34,267 nucleotides of DNA from a virus: positions 1 to 34,267 of IMG/VR virus record IMGVR_UViG_3300044646_000883; one strand, 5' to 3'. Every line of letters starts with the position of its first letter. Positions within the stretch are counted from its first letter, which is position 1. The notes under the pieces were generated by a model that was not told where the DNA came from, ran no database searches, and saw only the letters and a program-made list of their open reading frames with translations. Positions 12,598 through 22,300 of the stretch are shown one piece after another. Position numbers and translations under genes: made by a program.

Positions 12598-12640
12598 GAA
12601 CCCTCTCGAGCCGCAAGGCTCGGGAGGGTTCTTTTTTTTT
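12598..12640 (+). terminator. Strong Rho-independent terminator after cassette B
   Basis: A 15-bp stem, GAACCCTCTCGAGCC (12598-12612) with GGCTCGGGAGGGTTC (12617-12631), one G-T wobble, a GCAA tetraloop and a run of nine T (12632-12640). It ends the early/regulatory block ahead of the virion genes. Confidence 0.93.
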
Positions 12641-13043
12641 GCCCTCTCTCATGCTCGAGGTGACCGGGGGTGTGCCGCTACCGTTGGGGGGTGGGGGGTC
12701 AATATACCCGTTCTCTCTATAGAGCCATTTCTCAGCCCAAGCCAAAGGTTCAGATTGACATTTTGGCTACTGCTTCGCATTGAAGGGTGGGCTGGTAGCA
12801 AACGGTCTTAGCCCCCCCAAGTTCTGTTTTACGCCTGAACCCGTCTGTCTCAATACCGAAAGAAGGCGACCACCATCGGTCCCCTTTTCAGGCCACTCAT
12901 CGCGTGCGGTCTAGCCATGCTGCCCCAGCAGATGATTCTTGCTGGGAGGAATGTAACCGTTTAGCGTCCGTATTTTTTCTGGTTGTGGCGAACACCTTAG
13001 CAGCCGTGTCAAGTATCCACAACCTCTGTGCTACTGTTTCTGC
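12641..13043 (+). other. Non-coding switch region before the virion block
   Basis: About 400 bp with no convincing gene. It holds G-runs (12666-12670, 12686-12691 and 12693-12698), a CTCTATAGAG palindrome (12715-12724), a TTGACA (12755-12760) with only CATTGA at the 17-bp position, a CCCAGCA/TGCTGGG hairpin (12924-12930 with 12940-12946), and the -10-like TGTGCTACTGT at its end. It separates early from late genes and lies two genes before the terminase, so it is a candidate for late promoters or a packaging/end site. None of that is proven by sequence alone. Confidence 0.5.
13027..13037 (+). promoter_or_regulatory. Late-type promoter -10 (TGTGnTAnnGT), leaderless start
   Basis: TGTGCTACTGT contains the -10 TACTGT (13032-13037) with an extended upstream TGTG. 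The GTG start at 13044 follows only 6 nt later, so transcription would begin at or next to the start codon, giving a leaderless mRNA as is common in Actinobacteria. No convincing -35 box is seen. The same 11-bp pattern recurs at 15900-15910 and 29141-29151. Confidence 0.55.
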
Positions 13044-13949
13044 GTGGCACCGCGCAAGAAGAATCCTATCGACGACATCGGCAGCACAGTCGGTGGTTGG
13101 TTGGGCGGTGCGGCTAAGTCACTAAACGTCTTCCTTACGGGCGACCAGAACCCGACGATGAACCCGCAAACCCGTGCTGGCATCCGTGCTCTTCAAGAGA
13201 TTGGCGAACAGACAACTGGTGGTGCCGTGTCTGCCATGCAGCAGGGCCCAGAGGCTGTCCAGCGCTACGTGATGACCCAGGCTGCGATTGCGGCTGCTGC
13301 TGGTGGCGTTGGAGCGGTAGCACCAAAAGTCGTATCCAAGGCAGCGCAGACGAAGGCCGGTCAGGCCGTTGCGCGCAAGGCTGGCGAAGTTGCCTTTGAA
13401 GCACGAATGCTTACGCCCATGACCAGGCGTCAGGCAATCAATACCTATCGACGCCCGGTAATGGATAAGTTCCTGGAAACACGCAGGCAAGCGATGAACT
13501 TGCAAGACGAACTTGATTTCATCCGTGGCAAATCCACACTGCCCGACTACGACTACCTCGACTTGTACGAGGCATACAACCCGGTTGCTCGCGAGACGCA
13601 AGAAACCATCAGGATGATTGAAGAGACTGGGCGCCGTTCGGTGTCTCCTGGTCGCCAGAACAGGATGCTGATGGAAGGTGCCAAGACGGCTTATGCCGGA
13701 ATCGAAGAGTTCGCCGAAGACGAACTTCGATTCGCCAAGCGCGCCATGCGCGAGCGTGGTAAATCGGTTAGACGCATGCTCGAAGTCAGGCGCGCCAGAT
13801 TGAACGCCATGCCTCCGGCAGAACGCGCTATTTACATTGAGCGCGAAGCCGCCCAACGTGCCGCCAAACTCCGCCGTCAACTTGACCTTTCCAACGCCCG
13901 GCGCAACATGCCGGAGAACTACATCGACCCGGAAGATTTCTTCAAGTAA
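13044..13949 (+). CDS. First protein of the virion block, basic and helical
   Basis: A 301-residue protein from GTG 13044, with no ribosome-binding site and apparently leaderless. The first third is Gly/Ala-rich (GSTVGGWLGGAAKSLNVFL; AAIAAAAGGVGAVAPKVV) and could contact membranes; the rest is strongly basic and helical with many Arg pairs (MRERGKSVRRMLEVRRARL). The end is DPEDFFK. It lies directly before the terminase; its composition resembles internal virion or DNA-associated proteins encoded beside terminase and portal in some phages. No family recognised. Its stop TAA is followed at once by the terminase GTG. Confidence 0.72.
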   Translation: MAPRKKNPIDDIGSTVGGWLGGAAKSLNVFLTGDQNPTMNPQTRAGIRALQEIGEQTTGGAVSAMQQGPEAVQRYVMTQAAIAAAAGGVGAVAPKVVSKAAQTKAGQAVARKAGEVAFEARMLTPMTRRQAINTYRRPVMDKFLETRRQAMNLQDELDFIRGKSTLPDYDYLDLYEAYNPVARETQETIRMIEETGRRSVSPGRQNRMLMEGAKTAYAGIEEFAEDELRFAKRAMRERGKSVRRMLEVRRARLNAMPPAERAIYIEREAAQRAAKLRRQLDLSNARRNMPENYIDPEDFFK

Positions 13950-15899
13950 GTGCCAAAGGGGAAAAGGGTAGTAAGCCCGGAAGACCGGGCAATCTTCTTT
14001 CAGTCCGTGCAATCCGGCATGAACATGAAAGAGGCCGCCCGCCTTGCTGGCATCTCATACACCACCGCCCGCAACTGGGTAGCCACAGCCAAGAAGACGA
14101 AACTGGAGTTGGACGAAGCCAAGTTGCAGTCTGGTCGTGGCACTGGCGGCAACAGCGTCTCGCGCGACTTGAACGCCATGCGCGACTTGCCGCCTGTGAT
14201 TCCACACGGAAGACTGAACAAGCGCGCAGAACGCGGACTTGTCGACTTCGACTACTTCCGGCGCGTGTACTTGGGTCGCGTTCCGTCTCCATGGCAAGTT
14301 GACGCCGCTTACAAAATCGTTGAGCGCCTGGAGAATCCCGAGAAAAGGTTCCTGGTTCTCAACTGTCCTCCTGGTGCCGGTAAATCAACCCTGTTCCATG
14401 ACGTGGCGGTTTGGGCCATCGTGCGCAACCGCGCAGTGCGCGTGATGATTGGCTCTATTTCTCAAACGCTGGCAAAGATGTACAGCCGCCGAATCCGCGA
14501 CACGCTCGAACGCACCGCTCCTTTGCGTCCTGACCCGGAACTGGTCAAGCGCGGACTGGCCCTGGATGCCGAGTCTTGTTTGGCTTTGGATTACGGTCGG
14601 TTCAAGCCGAACAACTCTGGTGCACTGTGGCGCGCAGAAGAGTTCATCGTCGAACAGTATGCCGGTGGCGGACTGGACAACAAAGAGCCGACCGTGTCGG
14701 CCTACGGTATTGAATCCGAGTTCATCGGTCACCGCGCCGACTTGTGCTTGTTCGACGACGTGGCCTCACCGGAGAACGCCAAAGAATCCGTAGCCAGAGA
14801 CAAGTTGATTGAACGCTGGGACTCGATGGCTGAAGCCCGCGTCGACCCGGGTGGTTTGCTGGCGGTCATTGGGCAGCGATTGGGCTCCCTTGACCTATAC
14901 GCACACTGTCTTTCAAAAGTGACGTACGAGGAAGAAGAAGAGTACGACGGCGAGGAAGTCACCGACATTTCCGAGATACCCGAGCCAGTCAAGACCCAGA
15001 AGTACGAACACCTGGTCTACAAGGCCTACTACGAGGAACTCGATACCGGCCCCAAATCCCGCCGCACCGACGCCCCGTCGTGGCCCGACGGCCCCCTTCT
15101 TGAGCCATACCGACTGTCCTGGCGAGACCTGTCCTACATCCGACACTCTTCACCGCAGAAGTTCGCCACGGTTTACCAGCAAGAGGACATGGCCGAAGGC
15201 AACTACCTGATTGAAAGAGTTTGGGCTACTGGCGGTATCGGCCCGGACGGCGTTATGTACCCGGGCTGTATTGACCGAGACCGCAGACCCGGCTACATCC
15301 CGGCAGGGCTAAAGCCGCCAATTATCTCGGTTGCAACGGTCGACCCGTCACCCACTCAGTTCTGGGCTTTGCAGTGGTGGCTGTATCAGCCGGAAACGAA
15401 CCTGAGATATCTAGTCGACTTGGAGAGAATCAAGTTGACCGCCGAAGACCTGCTCGGTTACGACACGCAGTTTGCTACATACGGCGGCATTATGGACATT
15501 TGGCAGGAACGGTCGTTCGAGTACGGGTACCCAATCAGCCACTGGGTTGTGGAAATCAACGCCGCCCAGCGCTTCTTGCTGGCCCACGACTTCGTCAGGA
15601 AGTGGCAGGCCCTTCATGGTGTACTCATCGTACCCCACACGACATCACGAAACAAGTTGGATGAGAACCTTGGTGTCGAGGCGTTACTTCCTCCGCTGTG
15701 GCGCTCGGGCGCAATCCGCCTGCCGTCGATGGTCGAAAACTGGAAGACCCTGGCATTCGTGGACGAGATGACATCGTGGACGCGAGACAAGAAAAACGGC
15801 ACGGACTTGGTCATGGCGCACTGGTTTGCCGAACTCCACATGCCACAACTCGGCCCGGTCAAGAGACCTCCGAGACTTTGGCGTCCCTCGTGGATTTAG
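13950..15899 (+). CDS. terL: Terminase large subunit with N-terminal HTH
   Basis: A 649-residue packaging motor starting at GTG 13950, immediately after the previous stop. Residues 24-45 (MNMKEAARLAGISYTTARNW) form a helix-turn-helix of the kind normally found in the separate small subunit. The ATPase follows with Walker A NCPPGAGKST (138-147) and Walker B LCLFDDVAS (Asp269, Asp270). The C-terminal nuclease domain begins near Asp465 in ATVDPSP and includes further acidic residues (VVEIN, GTDLVMA). It should cut concatemeric DNA and pump it into the prohead through the portal. No separate small terminase is visible nearby, so DNA recognition may be built into this protein. Confidence 0.92.
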   Translation: MPKGKRVVSPEDRAIFFQSVQSGMNMKEAARLAGISYTTARNWVATAKKTKLELDEAKLQSGRGTGGNSVSRDLNAMRDLPPVIPHGRLNKRAERGLVDFDYFRRVYLGRVPSPWQVDAAYKIVERLENPEKRFLVLNCPPGAGKSTLFHDVAVWAIVRNRAVRVMIGSISQTLAKMYSRRIRDTLERTAPLRPDPELVKRGLALDAESCLALDYGRFKPNNSGALWRAEEFIVEQYAGGGLDNKEPTVSAYGIESEFIGHRADLCLFDDVASPENAKESVARDKLIERWDSMAEARVDPGGLLAVIGQRLGSLDLYAHCLSKVTYEEEEEYDGEEVTDISEIPEPVKTQKYEHLVYKAYYEELDTGPKSRRTDAPSWPDGPLLEPYRLSWRDLSYIRHSSPQKFATVYQQEDMAEGNYLIERVWATGGIGPDGVMYPGCIDRDRRPGYIPAGLKPPIISVATVDPSPTQFWALQWWLYQPETNLRYLVDLERIKLTAEDLLGYDTQFATYGGIMDIWQERSFEYGYPISHWVVEINAAQRFLLAHDFVRKWQALHGVLIVPHTTSRNKLDENLGVEALLPPLWRSGAIRLPSMVENWKTLAFVDEMTSWTRDKKNGTDLVMAHWFAELHMPQLGPVKRPPRLWRPSWI

Positions 15900-15910
15900 T
15901 GTGTTACTGT
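15900..15910 (+). promoter_or_regulatory. Late-type promoter -10 (TGTGnTAnnGT)
   Basis: TGTGTTACTGT, overlapping the end of the terminase gene, is the same 11-bp pattern as at 13027 with one base changed. The ATG of the next gene is 10 nt downstream and follows an AGGAA. No -35 box at the right distance is seen, so an extended -10 type would be needed. Confidence 0.45.
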
Positions 15911-15920
15911 AGGAACGTCC

Positions 15921-17216
15921 ATGGCCAAGAAAAAGTTGACACCCTACCAGCAAGCACGCCGGCAGTACGTACAAACGCGTCTTGCCCAAAGAGGGCTTGA
16001 AGGCACACCAGAAGAACGCGCCAACATTCGTCAGCGCTTTGACGTTTTGGCACAGACCAAAGAAGGCCGCACCAAGATTGCGCAACGCGCACTTGCCAAT
16101 GCGCCACAAGAAGAGCGCGCATCTTTCAAGCGCATGCTCTCAACAGAACTTCCAGTTCGTAAACCAACGACGACCACGACGACCAAGACAACTACGACGA
16201 CAACTGGCACTTCATACACTGCCGACCAAATTGCGCGCATGCGTTCTGGCGCGGCTGTTATGGGACCGCAGTTGTCGCAGGTTAGCAAGCCTCCGGCGGG
16301 TTCGTTTGGCGCAACGCAGAAGTTGCAGTCGTACACCGGGCCGTCAACCAAGAAGAGCGGCAAGACGTGGAAGGACAACTCCGTTGTGCAGACAGTGCGC
16401 AAGGGACTCATTGCCACCGTGCCGGGCCTCGGCGATGTTTCGCAATCGCGCACTGAGTTCGGCAAGGGCAATGTCGTTGGTGGTGTCGGTCGCCTCGCAA
16501 TGGGCACCGTTCAGACCGCCGCTTTCGTTGGCTCGCTGTTCGGCCTTGGTGCTCGTAGCGCACCATCCGGAACGCCAGTTTCAAAGGGCCCGTCGGTCCG
16601 TCCCACCCCGCCCAAGGTGGGCAAGGGCGCACCGAAGCGCCCGACTGCTCCACAAAGCGCTGCCAAAAACAAAGTTTACGACGACCTTGGCAAACAAGTT
16701 GACGATTATCAGAAGACAGTCGGCAACCTGAAGACCACCGCTACACCCTCGGCGAAAAAGGCAACCACGCCAAAGCCAGCCAAGACACCAAAGCCGACAA
16801 AGGCGCCAACTGCAAAAGCAAAGCCAGCGGTGAAGAAGGCAAGCACGCCCACGCCAGCGCCAAAGCGCATGCCAAAAGAAACTCTGAAGGTTGGTGGCGA
16901 AGAAGTCAAAGTTGCAGACACGGTTGCACAGCGCACCGCAGCAGCAAAGCCGAAGCCAGCAGCAAAGCCGAAGCCAGCGGCAAAGCCAAAGCCAGCGGCA
17001 AAGTCAGAGCCAACGGTGAAGCCGCCAAAGGACATGCCTCTCAACACGCAGGGCAACTACCCTGGCGCAAGGACCGAGGCAGACTTCAACTACATCAAAA
17101 AACTCAACGAAGCACAAGCGGAAATCAATCGCCAAGGACCGAAGATGATGCAATACAAGAAGTGGCTTGACAGCCCGTACACCCAGGAAACGATAAAGCG
17201 ACTTAGGGGTAAATAA
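15921..17216 (+). CDS. Lys/Pro/Ala-rich probable virion protein
   Basis: A 431-residue, very basic protein. The N-terminal 80 residues are helical and Arg/Gln-rich; residues 82-97 are nearly all Thr and Lys; 165-215 form a Gly-rich, mildly hydrophobic region with VVGGVGRLAMGTVQTAAFVG; 270-375 are dominated by Lys, Pro and Ala, including four AAKPKP-type units, like the tail of histone H1. The last 55 residues return to an ordered, charged helix. Set between terminase and portal, it may be an internal or DNA-binding virion protein. No family recognised. Confidence 0.75.
   Translation: MAKKKLTPYQQARRQYVQTRLAQRGLEGTPEERANIRQRFDVLAQTKEGRTKIAQRALANAPQEERASFKRMLSTELPVRKPTTTTTTKTTTTTTGTSYTADQIARMRSGAAVMGPQLSQVSKPPAGSFGATQKLQSYTGPSTKKSGKTWKDNSVVQTVRKGLIATVPGLGDVSQSRTEFGKGNVVGGVGRLAMGTVQTAAFVGSLFGLGARSAPSGTPVSKGPSVRPTPPKVGKGAPKRPTAPQSAAKNKVYDDLGKQVDDYQKTVGNLKTTATPSAKKATTPKPAKTPKPTKAPTAKAKPAVKKASTPTPAPKRMPKETLKVGGEEVKVADTVAQRTAAAKPKPAAKPKPAAKPKPAAKSEPTVKPPKDMPLNTQGNYPGARTEADFNYIKKLNEAQAEINRQGPKMMQYKKWLDSPYTQETIKRLRGK
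16941..17012 (+). repeat. Four 18-bp tandem repeats coding for AAKPKP
   Basis: Units 16941-16958, 16959-16976, 16977-16994 and 16995-17012 encode AAKPKP three times and then AAKSEP. The first two are identical at the DNA level; the third differs at synonymous positions; the fourth carries two amino-acid changes. Such in-frame units expand or shrink by slippage, so length may vary among relatives. Confidence 0.85.
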
Positions 17217-17219
17217 AGC

Positions 17220-18977
17220 ATGCTCTCTGCAGAGCAGATTGTCGAACTGTACCGCAATCGACAGATGAAACTCGGTCCGCTGTACGAGCAGATGCGCAAC
17301 GTACGCGACCTTGCCAATGGCGAAATTGTCGTTCCGCTCAACGAGTTGGACCGTTCTGCCAAATCGAATGTCGCCAATCTGTTGGTAACCGGCCTCGACC
17401 AGATGTCAATGCGCATTTCGTCGACAATGCCTTCGCCGTATTTCCCGCCAGTCAAAGACGGTTCTGACCGCTCAAAGAGTTATGCGCGCATGCGTCGCAA
17501 GGCAATGCTGTCTTTCTGGGACCACAACAAGATGAACATGAAGATGCGCCGACGTGCGCGTCACTTGTTGGCATACTCGCAATCCGCAGTCTTCTTGAAG
17601 CCAGACTTCCGCACCCTGATGCCCAAGTGGGTGGTGCGCAATCCGCTTGATACGTTCCCTGCTCCTGTTGAGGACCAGGACGACATGCTCCCAGCAGACT
17701 GCATCTTCACCCACAAGGTGACGGCAGCCTGGTTGCTACAGAACTACGGAGACTTGGTGTCTGGTCAGTTGCGTATGGGCGACGTCGACAGCGACTCGCG
17801 CTACACACTGCTTGAATACGTTTCGGCTGATGCTCTGCAACTCGTCGTAATGGGCGCAGAAGACAACCCAGAACTGTCACCGGCGCAGCGCGCTGGAATG
17901 CAGGAGATGCTGCTTGAGGGAATCCCGAACCGCACTGGCATGCCGCTTGCCGTGGTTGCAAACCGCATCACGCTTGACAAGCCACGTGGTCAGTTCGACG
18001 GAATCCTTGGGATGTACTACACGCGCGCCCGCTTGCAGGCTCTTACCGAAATCGCAATCGAACGCGGTATCTTCCCAGAGGAATACTTGGTTGCACGCAC
18101 TGGCGAGAACCCGGAAATCGTGCAGTTGGCCGACAGCAAGAACGGCATCCTGGGCATCGTCCGTGGCGGAGATATACGAAGTCAAGACCTGAACCCTGGA
18201 TACAAGACCTACGAAGCACTGGACAGACTCGAGCGTCAGGAACGACTCGAGGGAGCAATCCCGGCAGAGTTCGGTGGCGAATCAGCAACTAACATCCGCA
18301 CTGGCCGCCGTGGCGAAAACGTATTGTCGGCAACCGTCGACTTCCGCGTGCAAGAAGCACAGGCAGTGTTCGAAGCCTCGCTGCTCGAAGAGGACAAAAT
18401 CGCCATCGCAATCGAAAAGGCGTACTGGGGCGAAATGCCCAAGATGTTCTTCCTGCCATCGCGCGTGTCGACTGGTCAAGAGACATACGTACCCAGCAAG
18501 ATTTGGGAAACCGATTTCCACTACGTTTCGTATTCGGCTGCTGGTTCGGATGTCAACTCGCTCATCATTGGACTTGGTCAGCGACTCGGCACCGGCATGA
18601 TGAGCAAGGAATCCGCACGCGAAGCAGACCCACTCATTTCCGACCCAGAGTTGGAACACGACAGAATCATTGCAGAAGGCGTAGAGGCAGCGCTGCTGTC
18701 GAGCATTCAGCAGCAGGCCGTCAATCCAGCCGGTCCTTACCAGCCAGAAGACCTCGCGCATCTCGTCAAACTCGTAATGGAGCAGGACGTGTCGCTATAC
18801 GAAGCAGTAGAACGCACCAACAGGCGCGCGCAAGAACGGCAGGCCACAGCCATGCCGACGGGCGCGCCAGAAACCATGCCCGGGCTGGCGCTTCCTGGCA
18901 TGGGCGCAGAAGCGCCGGTGGCAGGACCGGGGGGCGAACCTAGCCTGGAGCAACTCTTAGCGCAAATCGGAGGCTGA
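17220..18977 (+). CDS. Portal protein
   Basis: A 585-residue protein beginning MLSAEQIVELYRNRQMKLGP and continuing with SAKSNVANLLVTGLDQMSMR, VVRNPLDTFPAPVEDQDDML and a central beta/alpha region, ending in a Met/Pro/Gly-rich tail (MPGLALPGMGAEAP). Length, fold order and position after the terminase match phage portals, the dodecameric ring at the special capsid vertex through which DNA is pumped. Recognition is from overall pattern and synteny, there being no single catalytic motif. One base separates its stop from the next start. Confidence 0.82.
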   Translation: MLSAEQIVELYRNRQMKLGPLYEQMRNVRDLANGEIVVPLNELDRSAKSNVANLLVTGLDQMSMRISSTMPSPYFPPVKDGSDRSKSYARMRRKAMLSFWDHNKMNMKMRRRARHLLAYSQSAVFLKPDFRTLMPKWVVRNPLDTFPAPVEDQDDMLPADCIFTHKVTAAWLLQNYGDLVSGQLRMGDVDSDSRYTLLEYVSADALQLVVMGAEDNPELSPAQRAGMQEMLLEGIPNRTGMPLAVVANRITLDKPRGQFDGILGMYYTRARLQALTEIAIERGIFPEEYLVARTGENPEIVQLADSKNGILGIVRGGDIRSQDLNPGYKTYEALDRLERQERLEGAIPAEFGGESATNIRTGRRGENVLSATVDFRVQEAQAVFEASLLEEDKIAIAIEKAYWGEMPKMFFLPSRVSTGQETYVPSKIWETDFHYVSYSAAGSDVNSLIIGLGQRLGTGMMSKESAREADPLISDPELEHDRIIAEGVEAALLSSIQQQAVNPAGPYQPEDLAHLVKLVMEQDVSLYEAVERTNRRAQERQATAMPTGAPETMPGLALPGMGAEAPVAGPGGEPSLEQLLAQIGG

Positions 18978-18978
18978 T

Positions 18979-19353
18979 ATGGCAAATCGTTTTGACCTGC
19001 AGAACCCGGCGGCAAAGATTGCAAAGTCAGCCGCAAAGGGACAAACCTACGGCAAGGCCACAGAGCAGATGGCAAGCCAGTCGGCAGTGCCAATGGGTCC
19101 TTCACCTTCGGATGTTTCGGCTGGCCGCACAGCACGTCAGTCAGCAAAACTCACCTCAATTGGCGCACCTACGCAGCGCCCAGACGAACCAATTACTGCT
19201 GGCGCCAATTTTGGACCAGGTCCAAACATGTTCCAGGCTGGAATCCCGATGGTTTCGCAGACCAACATGGCGTTGGAAGAACTGCGGGCCATCGCAATGG
19301 CATTCCCAAACGACGACCTGGATGATTTGCTGTCCCGCTACGGGATTGGCTGA
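18979..19353 (+). CDS. Small probable virion protein after the portal
   Basis: A 124-residue protein. The first 85 residues are low in hydrophobics and rich in Ala, Ser, Gln and Pro (NPAAKIAKSAAKGQTYGKA), probably disordered. The C-terminus, NMALEELRAIAMAFPNDDLD then DLLSRYGIG, is a short helix pair. Its stop overlaps the following giant gene's start (19353). A long disordered arm plus short folded end is typical of small head or internal proteins, but no family is recognised. Confidence 0.7.
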   Translation: MANRFDLQNPAAKIAKSAAKGQTYGKATEQMASQSAVPMGPSPSDVSAGRTARQSAKLTSIGAPTQRPDEPITAGANFGPGPNMFQAGIPMVSQTNMALEELRAIAMAFPNDDLDDLLSRYGIG

Positions 19354-22300
19354 TGCTTTACAACAACCTTTTCCCCGAGGACCGGGAGTACCTGCTGAGT
19401 TTGCAGCAGGACATGAACACTGCCCAGTACCAGTTCAGCCCTCAGTACTCGCAGTCCATGGCAATGAAGTTGAATCAAATCAACTATCGCGCACCATGGC
19501 TGTCGCCAGAGGTACAACTCTCGCTTGCCAAGGCAGGCGCCAGTGCGGCAGCAATCGACGAAGTTGGCAGGATGGCCCAACAGCGCGAACTCGATTCGTT
19601 TGAACAGAGAAGAGATGCAGTTGGCAATCTTCCAACACCTGTCCGCGCCGTATTCGACGGCCTGAGTTTTGCCAAGCGCATTGCTTCAAAGACATTCCAG
19701 TTGGCGATTCCAGCGCCAGCAGAAGCCATTGCTGGTGGCATTACCAATCTTGTCGGCCCAGTAGCAAGTGCGGCGGCGCGTCCAGCCAAGTGGGCATCGC
19801 GTTGGTCGCTTGCTGCTTTGATGAGCGTTCCGGAATACGCCAACACGGTACTCGGACAGATGTGGACCGGGGCTGGTCTTGACATTCCAGGAATGATGTC
19901 AGCAAGCACATTCCAAACCATGCTCGACAATCCCGAAGAGCAGGGAGTTGGCTGGCTGCCCAACGCACAAATCGTGGAAGAACAGGCGGCACGCGCACGC
20001 GCAACTCGCGGCACCATCTACGGTTCTGCATTTACCCTGGGCCGCGGAGTCATGTCGGCTGGCGGAATCTTCCGCGAAGAAGACATGGCCTATCGCTATG
20101 GCTCGGGCGTAATCGACGCAATCTTCAACATTGTGCTGCCCGACCCCTCGAAGTACATTGCCAAGGGACTACGCACCGCCGAGTACGCAGCAGTGGCGAT
20201 GAAGACCGGCGAAGCAATCGAAGTACTCCGAAAGGCCGGTACGCCATCGGCGGGATTGAAGGGCATTGTTCCGCTTCTCAGCGCAGAAGATGCCAAGTCC
20301 TTGCGCAGCGCACTTGGCCCCACGAAGCAAAAGATGCTCCGAGAAGCAGGACTCGGCATTGACTTTTCTGGCGCAACTTACAACGCACTCGAGTTCAACA
20401 ACTTCTTCCGCAGCAACCCATACGCAAAGAAACTTGTTGAAACTCTGCAAAACACAGACGACGCTGGCACCATCTGGGAAGACATCTTCGACGGCAAGAT
20501 AACCACCGACATGGCGCTGCGCCTGAAGAATGCCAAGACAGAGGACCAGGTCATTTCGGCATTGACCAGCGGCTGGACCTACGGCGACCGCACACTGCAG
20601 GCCGGAATCGGAACCTACAAATACGAGCGCAATCTCGTCGGCAACAGCATTCGCAAGATGCGCGCATTCCAGCAGGTCCCAACCGAACAAATCGTGGTGT
20701 CTGGCGGAGACGTTGACAACCAGGAATCAATCCTGAACTTGACCCGCTCCTTGCGTGCAGGCGGCGCATCAGACGCAGAAATCAAGACGTTCCTTTCGGG
20801 CGACGAAAAGACAATCGGCGCACTCGAGGCTTTCTCCAAGTCGCCTCGCGCAACCCCAACAGCCAGAAAGAATGTCCTCAATACCTACAAGCGCTACCTG
20901 AAGACCTATTTGCGCTCTTCTGGCGTACACGACCAGATGATTGAGGAAGTACTTAGCGGCGGAGAAATGACCATCGACGCGATGCGCTCGTACTTCCGCA
21001 GCCGCACGGGCGTTGAAACGGACAACGGTCTGATTCGCGCACTCTATGAACAGGTCAAGGACAGACTCGACCCCGACTTCGTGAACGAAGTGTTGGATGG
21101 GGCTGGCTTCACCAAGCGCGACATTCAGTTGCTGCAGCCAGCGCAACTTGTCGACTTGTTGAACCGAGTCCAAATCCTTCCGGATACACGTGTCATTCGC
21201 CGTCTTACCCGCGGTTCATTGTTCCGCAAATTGCTGTCGGACAGCGAGGGCAAGCAACTTATTCCCAAGTTGCCCATCACGAGCCGCATGCCATGGCGCA
21301 CAGTTGATGTCGTGCCCAAGGCACTGCGTCAGGAGTACGACGAAATCAACGATGAAATCCGCAGACTTGAGCAGTTGAAGGGTCCGGCACGACAGGCAGC
21401 CTCGGAGCGAATCGACGAACTAAAAGACCGTGCGGTCAGCATGACCGAACAGAAGCGCAGGCCAGTGCTAACCGGCGAGCAGCGCCTTTCTTTGGCATTT
21501 GCCGAACTCCTACAGCAGCGAGTTTGGAAGGTCGCGCAGTTGGCGACTGGTGGATATGTAGTTCGCAACATGCTTGACGCACAGGTCCGCATGGCTGCCG
21601 GTGGCATCAATCAGTTCAAGCACCCAATTGACTACATCAATGCGGTGATTGGCAAGCGCTACGGCAAGACGATTACCGGTGTCGATGTCACCGACCTTGG
21701 AGTGTCGGCAGGCAAGCGAGCCCTCGAAGAGGGCGCCGAAGCCGCCGAAGCCGGTGTGCGGTCGAAGTACTGGGAGCGCAGCAGGCAAGAAGATGTCTAC
21801 GAAGACTTGCGCGAGGCCTTCGTTGGTGCTTCTTCACGCTTCGGTTGGAGCGCCAGCGACAGCGTCAGGCACCGTTACAAGTCCGGGTCATTCACCCTGG
21901 TTACTAGGGCAAGCGGGCCAAAACGTTATCTGTCGCGTTACCACACAGACGGAGTCATCCAGTCCGCCCAGAAGACACTCACGGACGAGTTCCAGTCCCG
22001 CGCTGCAGTCGCACTCAGTGCCGGAAAGACAGATGAGCAAGTTGTAGATGAACTCATAAAGTTCATGGACAACGAGAGGACGCATGCGTTTAGAAGTGTA
22101 GACGCTCTCTTCTCTGATGGCATTGAGTTCTACGACAGGACAAAAGACGCACCATTCAAGTTCCCACCCCTGTCCATAAAGCAGTTGAAGAAGGACGACC
22201 CAGAGTTCTATCGCTCGATTCTTGATGCGTACTTCCGCCACATCGTCATCGACAACGTCAGGTACAACACCGGAAACCTTGATGACGTCTTGTTTCTCTT

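Noticed and set aside
12755-12783. TTGACA with CATTGA at 17 bp as a promoter
   Set aside because: The -35 is perfect but the -10 lacks the final T and there is no gene for about 260 bp; mentioned only as part of the switch region.
12986-13000. A GGCGAACACC half-site resembling a LexA box
   Set aside because: The second arm GTTCG is missing at the required four-base spacing.
12904-13125. 73-codon frame in the switch region
   Set aside because: No ribosome-binding site, crosses the late promoter and the GTG start at 13044, and lacks protein-like pattern.
13122-14012. Long minus-strand frame opposite the gene at 13044
   Set aside because: Antisense shadow typical of GC-rich coding DNA; the plus-strand frame is colinear with the virion block.
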